Assembly: GCF_007741535.1 (NCBI RefSeq)
Contig: NZ_CP036525.1
Location: 6,386,001 to 6,450,000, forward strand
Length of the DNA: 64,000 bases
Source of the DNA: Rubripirellula lacrimiformis
GTDB lineage: Bacteria > Planctomycetota > Planctomycetia > Pirellulales > Pirellulaceae
Direction: 5' to 3'
The number at the start of each line of letters is the position of its first letter. The stretch's first letter is position 1. The position numbers were made by a program, and so were the translations under genes. Below, one piece after another: positions 1-9,001 of this stretch. Below the pieces are notes generated by a model. The model had not been told where the DNA came from. It did no database searches and was given only the letters and a program-made list of their open reading frames with translations.

Positions 1-3000
1 CGCGCCGTAAACTTTCGTTCGGCCGCTTCGGGAATCAGGGCAAACAGGTTGCGGATCAGATCAAACACGCCGGTATAGGTCGCCGGGTTGCTGCTAGGCG
101 TGTTGCCCAACGGCGACTGATCGACTTCGATCACTTTGTCGATGTACCGCACACCTTCGACTTTTTCGTGACGTCCCGGCCGCAGGCGTGCTCGGTGCAG
201 CCGACGGGCCAGGACCGGGTACAGAATCCCATCGATCATCGAACTTTTGCCGCTGCCGCTGGGGCCAGTCACCGCTGTGAAGGTCCCCAATGGCAGTTCG
301 AAGTCAACGTTTTTCAGGTTGTGTTCTCGAGCCCCGATGACTCGAAGCTGGTTGACCTGGACCTGACCGTTGGCCAACGTCACCGGGCGACGCGACGGTG
401 GCACGGGGATCACTTTGGTGCCCGTGACATAACCGGCCGTCACACTGTCTTCGATCGGCTGAACATCGTCCGGCGTTCCACGAGCCACGATGCGACCGCC
501 ATTGCGACCAGCCAATGGACCAAAGTCACACAGATAGTCGCTGCCACCGATGACGTCGTGGTCATGTTCGACCACCAACAATGTGTTGCCCTGGTCACGC
601 AGGCGATGCAACGCGCCCAACAGACGCAGGTTGTCGCGTGGGTGCAGACCGATGGTGGGTTCATCCAGGACATACAGCACACCGCACAGTCCGCTGCCCA
701 GTTGTCCGGCCAACCGAATCCGTTGTGCTTCGCCACCGGATAGCGTCGACGCCCCCCGGTGCAACGTCAAGTAATTCAGTCCAACATCCAACAGGAACCG
801 AACTCGCGATTCGACTTCACGAACCAATTCACCCGCAATCTTTTTCTCGCGGCGGTCCAGCGACCAAGATTTCACTTCCGCGGCCAACCGGTCCAGCGGC
901 ATGTGCACAAAGTCGGCGATGGTCCGTTGGCGGAATCGAACGGCGGCGGCTTCTTCGCGCAGTCGCGATCCGTCGCAGGCACCGCAATCAATTTCGTCCG
1001 TGAACGCTTCCAGTTTCCCGCGCAGTCCGGGCGTCAATCGCGACGCTTCTTCCAGTGCTGGGTAAAACCCTTTGAACTGAAAACGAAACAGGACGCTGGC
1101 CGCGGTATCTGGCACCGGCGAATTCGCATCGGCCGTTTTCTTGGTCGCCCGTGATCGTGTTTTGGGCACCGCGGCATCGGTATCAGCGTGCCGAACTTCG
1201 ATCCACTGTGGACCAGTCCCGCGGTACAGAGTTCTTTTTTCGGTGACCGTCAATTCGTCGTAGGGCACGTCGATGCGGATGCCGGTATGCCGCGAAAGCG
1301 CCTTCAACATCCAGACCGAAACCGATTGATCGACACTGGGCCACAGCAGTGCGACACCTTCGCAAAGCGATTGACTGGCCAACCCGATCAGAGCCGCCGG
1401 ATTCGTGCCGGTCTGGGTGCCGAGCCCTTCACAGCTTGGGCACCAGCCGACAGCCGAGTTGAACGAGAAGTGATGCGGTGTCAGATCACCAAAGGAACGA
1501 CCGCAGCATCCGCACACCAGGTGTTGGCTGTGATTGATTGTCTTCCAGAGGTGTTCGTCGCGATCATCATCTGCGATCGCAACTTCCAAGACTCCGATGC
1601 CCAACGAAAGGGCCTGTTCGACACTGTCGCTGATCCGCGAACGATCCGATTCCTGAACCACGATACGGTCCACGACGACTTGCACCACCTGTTTTTTGCG
1701 CGGGTCCAGCGCCGGTGCGCTGTCCAGCCCCATCGTCACACCGTCGATGCGGATTCGTTGATAGCCGGTGCTGCGAAGCGATTGCCACGTATCTTTGGCT
1801 GCTTCCCCGGCTTGAACATCGATGGGTGCCATCAACAGGGCTCGAGTGCCCTCGGTCATCGCCATCACCTTGTCGACGATCTGGTCCGGTGTCTGCGTCC
1901 CCACAGGCACCTGACAATCCGGGCAATGCATCGTGCCCAGTCGTGCCATCAAGATTCGCAGATAGTCATAGACCTCGGTGACCGTCCCGACGGTACTACG
2001 CGGGCTGTGTCCCAGGTTCTTTTGTTCCAACGCAACGGCGGGCGACAGACCTTCGATCCGGTCCACTCGCGGCTTCTGGACCTGGCCAATGAACTGCCGG
2101 GCGTAGGACGAAAGGGACTCGACATATCGGCGCTGGCCTTCGGCATAGATCGTGTCCATTGCCATCGAACTCTTACCGCTACCGCTGGGGCCACAAAAGA
2201 CCGTCATCGCATCCCGCGGGATCTCGACGTCCACCGATTTCAAGTTGTGTTCACAGGCGGCTTCGACCACCACATGCGTGCGGGCCCTTGGATTGACCTG
2301 AGCAATTTCGCGATGGACCACCGGTTTGGGCGGCGACTTTCGGGCGATCCCCAACGACTTGGCCAGCGCCGCGCCGGTGTAGCTTTCCGTCACGGTTGCG
2401 ACTTCGGCCGGGCGTCCTTGAGCGATGATTCGACCGCCACCAAACCCACCCTCGGGGCCCAGGTCGATCACCCAGTCGGCGGTTTTGATCACGTCGGTGT
2501 TGTGTTCGACAATCACAATCGTGTTGCCACGATCGGCCAATCGGTGGATCACCCCCAACAACATCTCGATGTCGGCAAAGTGCAATCCGGTCGTTGGTTC
2601 ATCCAGAACGTAAAGCGTTTTGCCGGTTTCGCGTTTGCTGAGTTCCCGCGACAGTTTGATCCGCTGGGCCTCGCCACCGGAAAGCGTCGGCGAAGGCTGG
2701 CCCAGTTTCAGATACTCCAATCCCACATCGACCAGCGTCTGCAACTTCTCGGCGATTTTGGGAATGTTTTTGAACAGTTTCAGAGCCTGCGAAATGTCCA
2801 TTTCAAGCACGTCGGCAATCGACGCACCCTTGAACTGGACCGACAGGGTTTCGCGGTTGTAACGACGACCTTGGCAGATCGGGCAGGTCACCCAGATGTC
2901 CGCCAAGAAGTCCATTTCCAGCTTCGTCGCACCGTTGCCATCACAGGCTGCGCAGCGTCCGCCGTCCACGTTGAAACTGAACCGGCTAGCGGTATAGCCA

Positions 3001-5339
3001 CGCGTCTTGGCTTCGGACATTTTCGCGTACAGATTGCGAATTTCGTCGAACACTTTGACATAGGTGGCGGGGTTGCTGCGCGGGGTCCGCCCGATCGGCG
3101 ATTGGTCGATCGCGATCGTTTTGTCCAAATGTTCCAGACCCGAAATCGAATCGTGGTCACCGATCTCTTGCTCGGCACCGTTTAGAGCATTGCGCAGGGC
3201 GGGTTCCAGAATTCCGCCGATCAGCGAACTCTTGCCACTGCCCGATACCCCGGTGACACACACGACCACGCCAAGCGGGATGTCGACGTCAACGTTTTTC
3301 AGATTGTGGAAACGTGCTCCGCGAACCGAAATCTGAGTCGCCGGATCGATCGGGCGCAACGTTTCAGCGGGGGTGATCGATCGCGTCCCCGACAGAAACT
3401 GGCCGGTAACGCTCTTGGGGGCTGCCATCACATCGTCGATTGTTCCCGAAGCGACGATCCGGCCGCCTTTGACCCCCGGGCCAGGCCCGAAGTCGACGAT
3501 CAGGTCCGATGCCCGCATCGTGTCTTCGTCATGCTCGACCACGATCAGCGTGTTGCCCGTATCGCGCAACCGTTCCAACGTTTCGATCAGCCGGTCGTTG
3601 TCACGCGGGTGCAGACCGATCGACGGTTCGTCCAGGATGTACAGCACGCCCACCAGCCCGCTGCCGATCTGGCCCGCCAAACGGATCCGCTGGGATTCGC
3701 CACCCGACAACGTCGGTGCGGTTCGCCCCAGGGTCAAATATTCCAGGCCCACGCCCAACAGAAATCCAATCCGGGCGCGGATCTCTTTCAATGCTTCCGA
3801 AGCAATCTTAGCTTCGGTTTCGCCCAGCGTGATGTCGCTGAAAAATTCCGCCAACTCGTCGACTGGCAACTCGCAAAGTTCCGGCAACGTCAAGCTGGCC
3901 GAACCCGAGGCCCCCGTTTCGGTGGACGCAACGTTGTCGCCGCCATCTTTGGCATCGCCAACCTTGCTTGGCGAGGCCTGGGCTGCCTGCGGGGCGGTCG
4001 CCATCGATCGGACGCCCGTGATACAGACCGCGGATGCTTGTTCGTTCAAACGCTTGCCATGGCAGTCCGGGCAATCCAACGTGGCCATGTACTTTTCGAA
4101 CTGACGCAACTGCATCTTGTTCTTGCTGGTCTTGTAGCGTTCGACCAGTTCCGGGATGAACCCATCGAATTCACCGGAGTACTTCTTCGCTTTGCGTCCA
4201 CCTTTCCAAGTGAACTCCATTTCATCGTCGGTTCCCCACAACCAGATTTGGCGAGCTTCCGGTGGCAGGTCGCACCACTTCGCCTCTAGCATCGTGCCCT
4301 TGTCCAGCTCCATCGCCTCGTCAAGCGCATCGGCCACGCCCTTGTAGATGTGGCGACGATACCGTCCTAGGTCGCCCCATTTGCCCAGCAAAACGATCGC
4401 GCCTTTGCGGACCGATAGGTTCTGGTCGGGAACTAGCAAATCGGGGACGAACGTGTACAACCGGCCCAGCCCGTCGCAAGCGCCGCACATTCCTTGCGGC
4501 GAATTGAACGAAAACAACTGCGGCGTCGGCGGCTTGAAACTGCGGCCACAGGAATTGCAGGAGTACTTGGACGAATACAGGATGTCTTCTTTGACCGGAC
4601 TGGTGCTGGTGTCGTCGATTTCCGACAGCGATACGATCAGCGTCGCTTCGCCCAGCTTCAGCCCGTTTTCGACCGCTTCGGTGATCCGACCACGATCGCG
4701 TGCCTCGGGTTCGACCCGGTCGACCACGACTTCGACTTCGTGGCGACTGTTCCGATCCAACGTCGGCGGTTCCGACAAGCGGATCGTCTCGCCATCGACC
4801 CGAGCTCGCGTGAATCCCTGTTTACGCAGGTCTTCGAACAGATCGCGAAATTCGCCTTTCTGGCCGCGCACCAGCGGAGCCAGAATCCAGACGGTCGCTT
4901 CGCTGGGCAATGACAGGATTCGCGACGTGATCGCATCGCGGCTTTGAGCCGTGATCGGCGAATTGCAGGATGGGCAATGGCCGGTGCCGACGCGTGCGTA
5001 CAGAACACGCAGAAAATCGTAGATTTCGGTAATCGTGCCGACGGTACTGCGGGGGTTATTGCCCGTCGATTTCTGACTGATCGAAATCGATGGGGACAGA
5101 CCGGAAACCAGATCGACATCCGGTTTGGGCATCTGCCCCATGAACTGGCGAGCGTAGTTCGACAGGCTTTCGACGTATCGCCGTTGACCTTCGGCATACA
5201 GCGTGTCGAAGGCGAGCGAGGATTTCCCGCTGCCCGAAACTCCAGAGAAGCAAATCAGTTGGCCGCGTGGTAACGTCAAACTGACGTCACAAAGATTGTG
5301 TTCGCGGGCGCCTTTGACCGTGATTTCGGTGGTTGTCAT
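1..5339 (-). CDS. uvrA: UvrA excinuclease subunit, tandem-duplicated (3' end outside window)
   Basis: UvrA is the DNA-damage-sensing ABC ATPase of nucleotide excision repair; it loads UvrB on lesions. The frame is open without a stop from the ATG at 5339 to the window edge (1779 codons), about twice the usual 940 residues. Two complete UvrA halves follow each other. Walker A loops of the form G-x-SGSGKSS are centred on Lys39, Lys703, Lys1056 and Lys1698. ABC signatures LSGGE(S/A)QR are at about Glu548, Glu890 and Glu1537; the fourth lies beyond the edge. A CxxC zinc ligand pair (Cys796/Cys799) with a second CPIC pair marks the DNA-binding zinc finger of copy 1. Copy 1 spans roughly residues 1-1030 and copy 2 begins at 'VVEAACEHNLKSVDVEIP'. 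Chlamydiae are known to have UvrA of this double layout. No Shine-Dalgarno site is obvious. Identity is certain; the C-terminal end is not visible. Confidence 0.97.
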   Translation of the reverse strand, partial: MTTTEITVKGAREHNLCDVSLTLPRGQLICFSGVSGSGKSSLAFDTLYAEGQRRYVESLSNYARQFMGQMPKPDVDLVSGLSPSISISQKSTGNNPRSTVGTITEIYDFLRVLYARVGTGHCPSCNSPITAQSRDAITSRILSLPSEATVWILAPLVRGQKGEFRDLFEDLRKQGFTRARVDGETIRLSEPPTLDRNSRHEVEVVVDRVEPEARDRGRITEAVENGLKLGEATLIVSLSEIDDTSTSPVKEDILYSSKYSCNSCGRSFKPPTPQLFSFNSPQGMCGACDGLGRLYTFVPDLLVPDQNLSVRKGAIVLLGKWGDLGRYRRHIYKGVADALDEAMELDKGTMLEAKWCDLPPEARQIWLWGTDDEMEFTWKGGRKAKKYSGEFDGFIPELVERYKTSKNKMQLRQFEKYMATLDCPDCHGKRLNEQASAVCITGVRSMATAPQAAQASPSKVGDAKDGGDNVASTETGASGSASLTLPELCELPVDELAEFFSDITLGETEAKIASEALKEIRARIGFLLGVGLEYLTLGRTAPTLSGGESQRIRLAGQIGSGLVGVLYILDEPSIGLHPRDNDRLIETLERLRDTGNTLIVVEHDEDTMRASDLIVDFGPGPGVKGGRIVASGTIDDVMAAPKSVTGQFLSGTRSITPAETLRPIDPATQISVRGARFHNLKNVDVDIPLGVVVCVTGVSGSGKSSLIGGILEPALRNALNGAEQEIGDHDSISGLEHLDKTIAIDQSPIGRTPRSNPATYVKVFDEIRNLYAKMSEAKTRGYTASRFSFNVDGGRCAACDGNGATKLEMDFLADIWVTCPICQGRRYNRETLSVQFKGASIADVLEMDISQALKLFKNIPKIAEKLQTLVDVGLEYLKLGQPSPTLSGGEAQRIKLSRELSKRETGKTLYVLDEPTTGLHFADIEMLLGVIHRLADRGNTIVIVEHNTDVIKTADWVIDLGPEGGFGGGRIIAQGRPAEVATVTESYTGAALAKSLGIARKSPPKPVVHREIAQVNPRARTHVVVEAACEHNLKSVDVEIPRDAMTVFCGPSGSGKSSMAMDTIYAEGQRRYVESLSSYARQFIGQVQKPRVDRIEGLSPAVALEQKNLGHSPRSTVGTVTEVYDYLRILMARLGTMHCPDCQVPVGTQTPDQIVDKVMAMTEGTRALLMAPIDVQAGEAAKDTWQSLRSTGYQRIRIDGVTMGLDSAPALDPRKKQVVQVVVDRIVVQESDRSRISDSVEQALSLGIGVLEVAIADDDRDEHLWKTINHSQHLVCGCCGRSFGDLTPHHFSFNSAVGWCPSCEGLGTQTGTNPAALIGLASQSLCEGVALLWPSVDQSVSVWMLKALSRHTGIRIDVPYDELTVTEKRTLYRGTGPQWIEVRHADTDAAVPKTRSRATKKTADANSPVPDTAASVLFRFQFKGFYPALEEASRLTPGLRGKLEAFTDEIDCGACDGSRLREEAAAVRFRQRTIADFVHMPLDRLAAEVKSWSLDRREKKIAGELVREVESRVRFLLDVGLNYLTLHRGASTLSGGEAQRIRLAGQLGSGLCGVLYVLDEPTIGLHPRDNLRLLGALHRLRDQGNTLLVVEHDHDVIGGSDYLCDFGPLAGRNGGRIVARGTPDDVQPIEDSVTAGYVTGTKVIPVPPSRRPVTLANGQVQVNQLRVIGAREHNLKNVDFELPLGTFTAVTGPSGSGKSSMIDGILYPVLARRLHRARLRPGRHEKVEGVRYIDKVIEVDQSPLGNTPSSNPATYTGVFDLIRNLFALIPEAAERKFTA

Positions 5340-5855
5340 TCCGTTGCTTATTGCCGTGCCTGCGAGTTTTTCGCCGAAGTATATCCTGCCTGTAACGCTA
5401 GAGCGTGGGGGAGGTACGGTGAAGGGGGGCAAAGCGGCAAGTCACCGGAGCAGCCTCCCACCCGCTCGGGCGCGAACGGATCGTTGATTGAATCCCGTTT
5501 CGAATTGGCAGACGAACCGTTTAGGCGATCGCCTCGGTTTCGTCACCTAAGAGTTTCGTCAGGCAGGATTCGTCATCCACGAACCGGGGTCTATCGGCCT
5601 GCTGATTCAGTAACCCGACGCACCAGCGAGGGATTCGATTCCGCCACTCGCTTGCGAGTCGGGTTGTGATTCCAACACTGCTTTCTCGACGACGACGATG
5701 CCAGCAGGCCGCTATCGCCCAAACGGCTCGTATTCGAACGAGAAGTTGGATTCAATCGACGAAAGTCTTGGCGACTTCCGCTACGAAAGTGCGCCACTGG
5801 CTTGGGCTGAACGGCTCGACGAAAACAACCGGTGGTGACCTGTGTTTCGGTGGCC
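5340..5855. other. intergenic region with a degenerate hairpin repeat
   Basis: This 516-bp stretch lies between the divergently placed start of uvrA and the end of the Rrf2 gene. I see no convincing reading frame. It should hold the uvrA promoter, which I could not define. It carries degenerate copies of two intergenic motifs that recur near 7.4 kb: GTTTCGTCACC-like direct repeats around 5535-5580 and a hairpin at 5612-5665. A variant of the 'GGCAACTTTCGCTACG' motif seen near 8940 lies around 5770. Confidence 0.6.
5612..5665. repeat. imperfect palindromic repeat (copy 1 of a dispersed family)
   Basis: The arms AACCCGAC...CAGCGAGGG and its approximate complement ...ACTCGCTTGCGAGTCGGGTT fold into a long imperfect hairpin. 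The left arm shares 'AGCGAGGGATTCGAT' with the better-conserved hairpin at 7422-7471, so both belong to one dispersed intergenic family. Confidence 0.55.
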
Positions 5856-6281
5856 TTAGATATAGAACATCGCAGCGTCACTGGGATGAATTTGCTCGAC
5901 GATGCTGGCCAAGGTGATCGAGGACAGCACGCCCCGCGACGCCTCGGCCGCCTGCCCCCAAACCTCCTGCAACCGATCCTCGGCGGGGGTCGACTTCCCT
6001 TCGACACTGCATCCTGAATCCTGGCAGCCGACGGCTTCGGCGATATCCAACAGCGTGATCGAGCCCGGATCCACCGACAATCGGTACCCCCCCTGGCTGC
6101 CCCGGATGCTTTGGACCCATCCACAGGACCGCAGCGTCCGCAGGATCTGGACAAGAAACGGCCCCGGAACGCCGTGGCGATCCGAGATCTCGCGCACCGT
6201 TACCGGACCGGCCTCGTCACTGCGGACCGCTAGTTCTACCAATGCCAAGGATGCGTAGTGCACGCGAGCAGAGATCGCCAT
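5856..6281 (-). CDS. Rrf2-family transcriptional regulator
   Basis: This 141-residue protein has the Rrf2 layout: an N-terminal winged helix-turn-helix opening 'ISARVHYASLALVELA', the motif 'REISDRHGVPGPFLVQIL', and the wing 'SIRGSQGGYRLS'. Members include IscR, NsrR and CymR. Only two cysteines (C-x4-C in 'CQDSGC') follow the DNA-binding domain, so a full three-Cys IscR-type cluster site is not evident. It lies 39 bp downstream of cysH on the same strand, so I infer a role in sulfur or cysteine control, like CymR. The start is supported by GGGAG eight to nine bases upstream of the ATG, one of the few clear ribosome sites here. Confidence 0.9.
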   Translation of the reverse strand: MAISARVHYASLALVELAVRSDEAGPVTVREISDRHGVPGPFLVQILRTLRSCGWVQSIRGSQGGYRLSVDPGSITLLDIAEAVGCQDSGCSVEGKSTPAEDRLQEVWGQAAEASRGVLSSITLASIVEQIHPSDAAMFYI

Positions 6282-6320
6282 GAAAGATTCTCCCTAGACT
6301 TCGACGGACCAACCGGTGTT

Positions 6321-7145
6321 TCAAGAACTGTGCAAACCGCATTCGGTTTTTTGAAATCCAGCCCAACGACCCGCCCGCTCGTCCTCCCCCACCTTCACCG
6401 CGCGGGTGCAGGGTTGGCAGCCGACACTGGGATATCCCTGGTCGTGCAGCGGGTTGTACGGAATGTCGTGTTTCGTAATCAACGACCACACATCTTTCTT
6501 GGTCCAGTTGGCCAGCGGACTGACCTTCACCAGTTGGAATTTCTTGTCCCATCCGACGATCGGTGCCTTGGCACGATCCGGCGATTGGTCACGCCGAATG
6601 GCACTGGCCCAGGCGTGCCACCCCTTCGCTGATTCGTGCAACACCCGCAATTTACGGTCAAAGCAGCATTGGTTCGGATTGGTCTCGTACAGCGGTCCGC
6701 CGTGCATCGCCTCGTACTCGGCCACCGTCGTGTCGGGCAACTTGTACTCGACTTCGATGCCGTACCGCTGCTTGACCCGTTCACGCAGATCCAAGGTTTC
6801 CTTGAACTGATAGCCGGTTTCCAGGTTGAACACCGGCGTGTCCGGAGCGATTTCGGCAAGCATGTGGATGATCGTCATGCCCTCCGGACCAAACGCCGTC
6901 GCCATCGTAAACTTAGGTGCGAAACGATCGACCGCCCACTTCAGGATCTCCTGAGGCGTCGCGGATTCCAGTTTCAAACTGTCGGATTCCAATTCCGCCA
7001 GGAATTCGTCGGTAGGAGCAAGCGGCGGATCGGCAGCCAACGCCCCACGGGGCTCTCCGGAATCGATCGAGAAGACCTGCAGCGGAGGATCGGGTTGTGA
7101 CGATTTTTCGTTCATGGATCGGTTCGAAAGCGGTTGGGCAGACAT
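6321..7145 (-). CDS. cysH: phosphoadenylyl/adenylyl-sulfate reductase (iron-sulfur type)
   Basis: The enzyme reduces APS or PAPS to sulfite in assimilatory sulfate reduction. The PP-loop-like segment 'TMATAFGPEGMTIIHM' is followed by 'VFNLETGYQFKETLDL'. The cysteine pattern CC (in 'NQCCFDRK') and CxxC (in 'GCQPCTRAV') is that of the [4Fe-4S] plant/bacterial APS reductase type, and the C-terminal 'ECGLH' holds the catalytic cysteine. The open frame reaches back to 7181, but a good promoter has its -10 at 7182-7187, which would put the transcript start inside that extension. I therefore prefer the ATG at 7145 (MSAQPL), with 7115 (MNEKSS) as the next option. It is probably co-transcribed with the downstream Rrf2 gene. 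Confidence 0.93.
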   Translation of the reverse strand: MSAQPLSNRSMNEKSSQPDPPLQVFSIDSGEPRGALAADPPLAPTDEFLAELESDSLKLESATPQEILKWAVDRFAPKFTMATAFGPEGMTIIHMLAEIAPDTPVFNLETGYQFKETLDLRERVKQRYGIEVEYKLPDTTVAEYEAMHGGPLYETNPNQCCFDRKLRVLHESAKGWHAWASAIRRDQSPDRAKAPIVGWDKKFQLVKVSPLANWTKKDVWSLITKHDIPYNPLHDQGYPSVGCQPCTRAVKVGEDERAGRWAGFQKTECGLHSS

Positions 7146-7181
7146 CGATCTGGCTTGGGTAACGCGTTTGGTGACTCGCAA

Positions 7182-7209
7182 AGATTACAAACGTGATCAA
7201 GATAGTCAA
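7182..7209 (-). promoter_or_regulatory. candidate sigma-70 promoter of cysH
   Basis: On the minus strand TTGACT (7209-7204) and TAATCT (7187-7182) are separated by 16 bp, a good match to the housekeeping consensus. The -35 and spacer read ACTTGACTATCTTGATCA, in which TTGA recurs; this could also be where the adjacent Rrf2 protein binds, but that is inference. Confidence 0.5.
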
Positions 7210-7327
7210 GTATGGTTATCGTCCGCCACTAAGCTACAATTGAGCAGAAGTCGCAACGAAGCCGCCAGCGACCCGGCCCGGCGTTATCCGGCTTGTTGAT
7301 TCAGTGATCCGTTTCGGTGCTAGCCTC

Positions 7328-7471
7328 GGTTTTGTCACCCAGGAACTAGCCTCGGTTTCGTCACCCAGGAACCGGTTTCGTCACCCAGGAACCGGCGGCT
7401 TGCGCTCTATTGATTTAGTAACCCGCTGCGTCAGCGAGGGATTCGATGGGATCCCTCGCTGACGCGTCGGG
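7328..7471. repeat. direct repeats plus perfect hairpin (dispersed intergenic family)
   Basis: Three near-identical direct repeats of GGTTTCGTCACCCAGGAAC occupy 7328-7392. They are followed by a hairpin whose 14-bp arms CGTCAGCGAGGGAT (7429-7442) and ATCCCTCGCTGACG (7451-7464) match perfectly around an 8-base loop; a further CCCG/CGGG pair flanks the stem. The same association of motifs, degenerate, occurs at 5535-5665. The rest of the 7182-7581 gap shows no gene. Confidence 0.75.
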
Positions 7472-7581
7472 CTATGGTTTGCACGCTAAGTTTAGGAAAA
7501 CGACTAAATCCATAGGCCGCTAGCGTCCAAACGGCTGACAGCCAAAATCCGACGATCGATCCCCCAAACGAACCAGATCCC

Positions 7582-8793
7582 ATGAAGCTGGCACCCACGC
7601 TACTTTCGACATTCGCAGTGCTAGGCACCTGCGGCACCGTCTGCGGCGATTCAGTAGAGATCTCTGGCGGTGGTAGCCTGAACGGCAAAGTCACGCGACA
7701 GGCGGAATACACGGTCATCGCCGTCGACGACGAAATCCAGGTCGCGCTGCCCAACAGCCGGGTTCGCCGCATCGTGTCCTCTGACGCGCTCGCCAACTAC
7801 CGCCGCAACGCCGAAAAGGCTGGCGACGACGCCGAACTGCATTACAAATTGGCGATCTGGTGCGTGACAGGCAACAACGTCCCCGGACGCGCGGCCTACT
7901 ACAAACAATTTCACATGCGGCGCGCTGTCGAACTCAATCCCGAACACGCCTATGCCCGGGCATCCCTCGGTTACAAGAAACATCAAGGCAAGTGGATCAA
8001 ATCGACGGACTTGATGCACGACCGGGGAATGGTTTCGGTGGGGGGACGCTGGGAACTTCCCGAAGCAGTCGCACTGAACGAATCGGCCGAAGCCGACGAA
8101 AAGGCTTCGAAACTATGGCTGGCCGAAATCCGCCGACTGGTCGCTGTCGTCAACAAGGGATCATCGAAATCGGGCGAGGCGATGGAGACGCTGCGATCGA
8201 TCCAGGACCCGATGGCAGCGATGGCGATTGCCAAGCAGCTAGAAGATTCACGCAAAGACCGATCGCAAAGCGCGGCCATGCGACGAATGTGGGTCGACAT
8301 GCTGGGCCGGTTCAAGAATGGCGCATCAGTCGAAGCCCTGGTACGTGCGGGCATCGACGATCCAGACGCCAACATTCGCGAAGCTGCGATCAAGCACCTG
8401 CAGGAATATGGATCTTCGTCGGCGATCGCGACTTACCTGCCGATGCTACGTGCGAACAATCGTTCGCTGGTCAACCGCGCGGCCGAAGCATTGGCTTCGT
8501 TCCCCGACCCTGAATTGGTGATGACCTACATCAACGCCTTGGTCACCACCGAAACCCGCCAACGGGCGGCCGGCGCTGGCATGAACGTCGGGTTCGGCGA
8601 CAACGGCGCCAACGGACTATCGACCGGCGGCAAGCCGACCCAGGAATCGGTTGCCGGCACCAACCCAGCAGTGCTGACGTTGGTGAAAATGGTCGAGCCA
8701 GAAGTGGACTTTGGTTACGACGAAGAAAAATGGCGTAATTACATCGCCAGCAAAAAGACCCGATTCAGCGGCGACCTGCGCCGCGATCCGTAG
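7582..8793 (+). CDS. secreted HEAT-repeat protein of unknown function
   Basis: The 403-residue product begins with a signal peptide (MKLAPTLLSTFAVLGTCGTVCG). Residues about 25-70 form a beta-rich segment ending 'NSRVRRIVSSDAL', followed by a TPR-like stretch (residues 75-140, 'AELHYKLAIWC...AVELNPEHAYARASLGY') and HEAT-like helical pairs (residues 190-320, 'DPDANIREAAIKHLQEYG', 'NRSLVNRAAEALASFPDPEL'). Proteins of this build are common in Pirellulaceae and have no assigned role. A scaffold function in the periplasm is the most one can infer. It converges on fusA. Confidence 0.8.
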   Translation: MKLAPTLLSTFAVLGTCGTVCGDSVEISGGGSLNGKVTRQAEYTVIAVDDEIQVALPNSRVRRIVSSDALANYRRNAEKAGDDAELHYKLAIWCVTGNNVPGRAAYYKQFHMRRAVELNPEHAYARASLGYKKHQGKWIKSTDLMHDRGMVSVGGRWELPEAVALNESAEADEKASKLWLAEIRRLVAVVNKGSSKSGEAMETLRSIQDPMAAMAIAKQLEDSRKDRSQSAAMRRMWVDMLGRFKNGASVEALVRAGIDDPDANIREAAIKHLQEYGSSSAIATYLPMLRANNRSLVNRAAEALASFPDPELVMTYINALVTTETRQRAAGAGMNVGFGDNGANGLSTGGKPTQESVAGTNPAVLTLVKMVEPEVDFGYDEEKWRNYIASKKTRFSGDLRRDP

Positions 8794-8861
8794 CCGACGA
8801 CGCGAAGTGAACCAAAGGCCCGCGGCGAACCAGAGAGCGATCGTAGCGAAACGCGCCGAGA

Positions 8862-8931
8862 GTATTGGGCCGCTGGGTATTGGGCCGCTGGGTATTGGGC
8901 CGCTGGGTATTGGGCCGCTGGGTATTGGGCC
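8862..8931. repeat. 15-bp tandem repeat, about 4.7 copies
   Basis: The unit GTATTGGGCCGCTGG is repeated four times perfectly and a fifth time in part. It lies in the 208-bp gap between the convergent HEAT gene and fusA and directly abuts the hairpin at 8931. Confidence 0.9.
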
Positions 8932-8951
8932 GAAAGTTTTGGCAACTTTCG
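8931..8951. terminator. terminator-like hairpin between convergent genes
   Basis: CGAAAGTT (8931-8938) and AACTTTCG (8944-8951) pair perfectly around a TTGGC loop. There is no long T run, so it could be a weak bidirectional terminator or a member of a dispersed palindromic motif; a variant stands near 5770. Confidence 0.35.
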
Positions 8952-9001
8952 CTACGGGAGGCGCGCCGATGCGCGGAATCCGATTTCGGTGGCGATGGTC
9001 G

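Noticed and set aside
1188-3185. Long plus-strand frame of 665 codons
   Set aside because: It is the antisense of uvrA, whose minus-strand frame has all family motifs.
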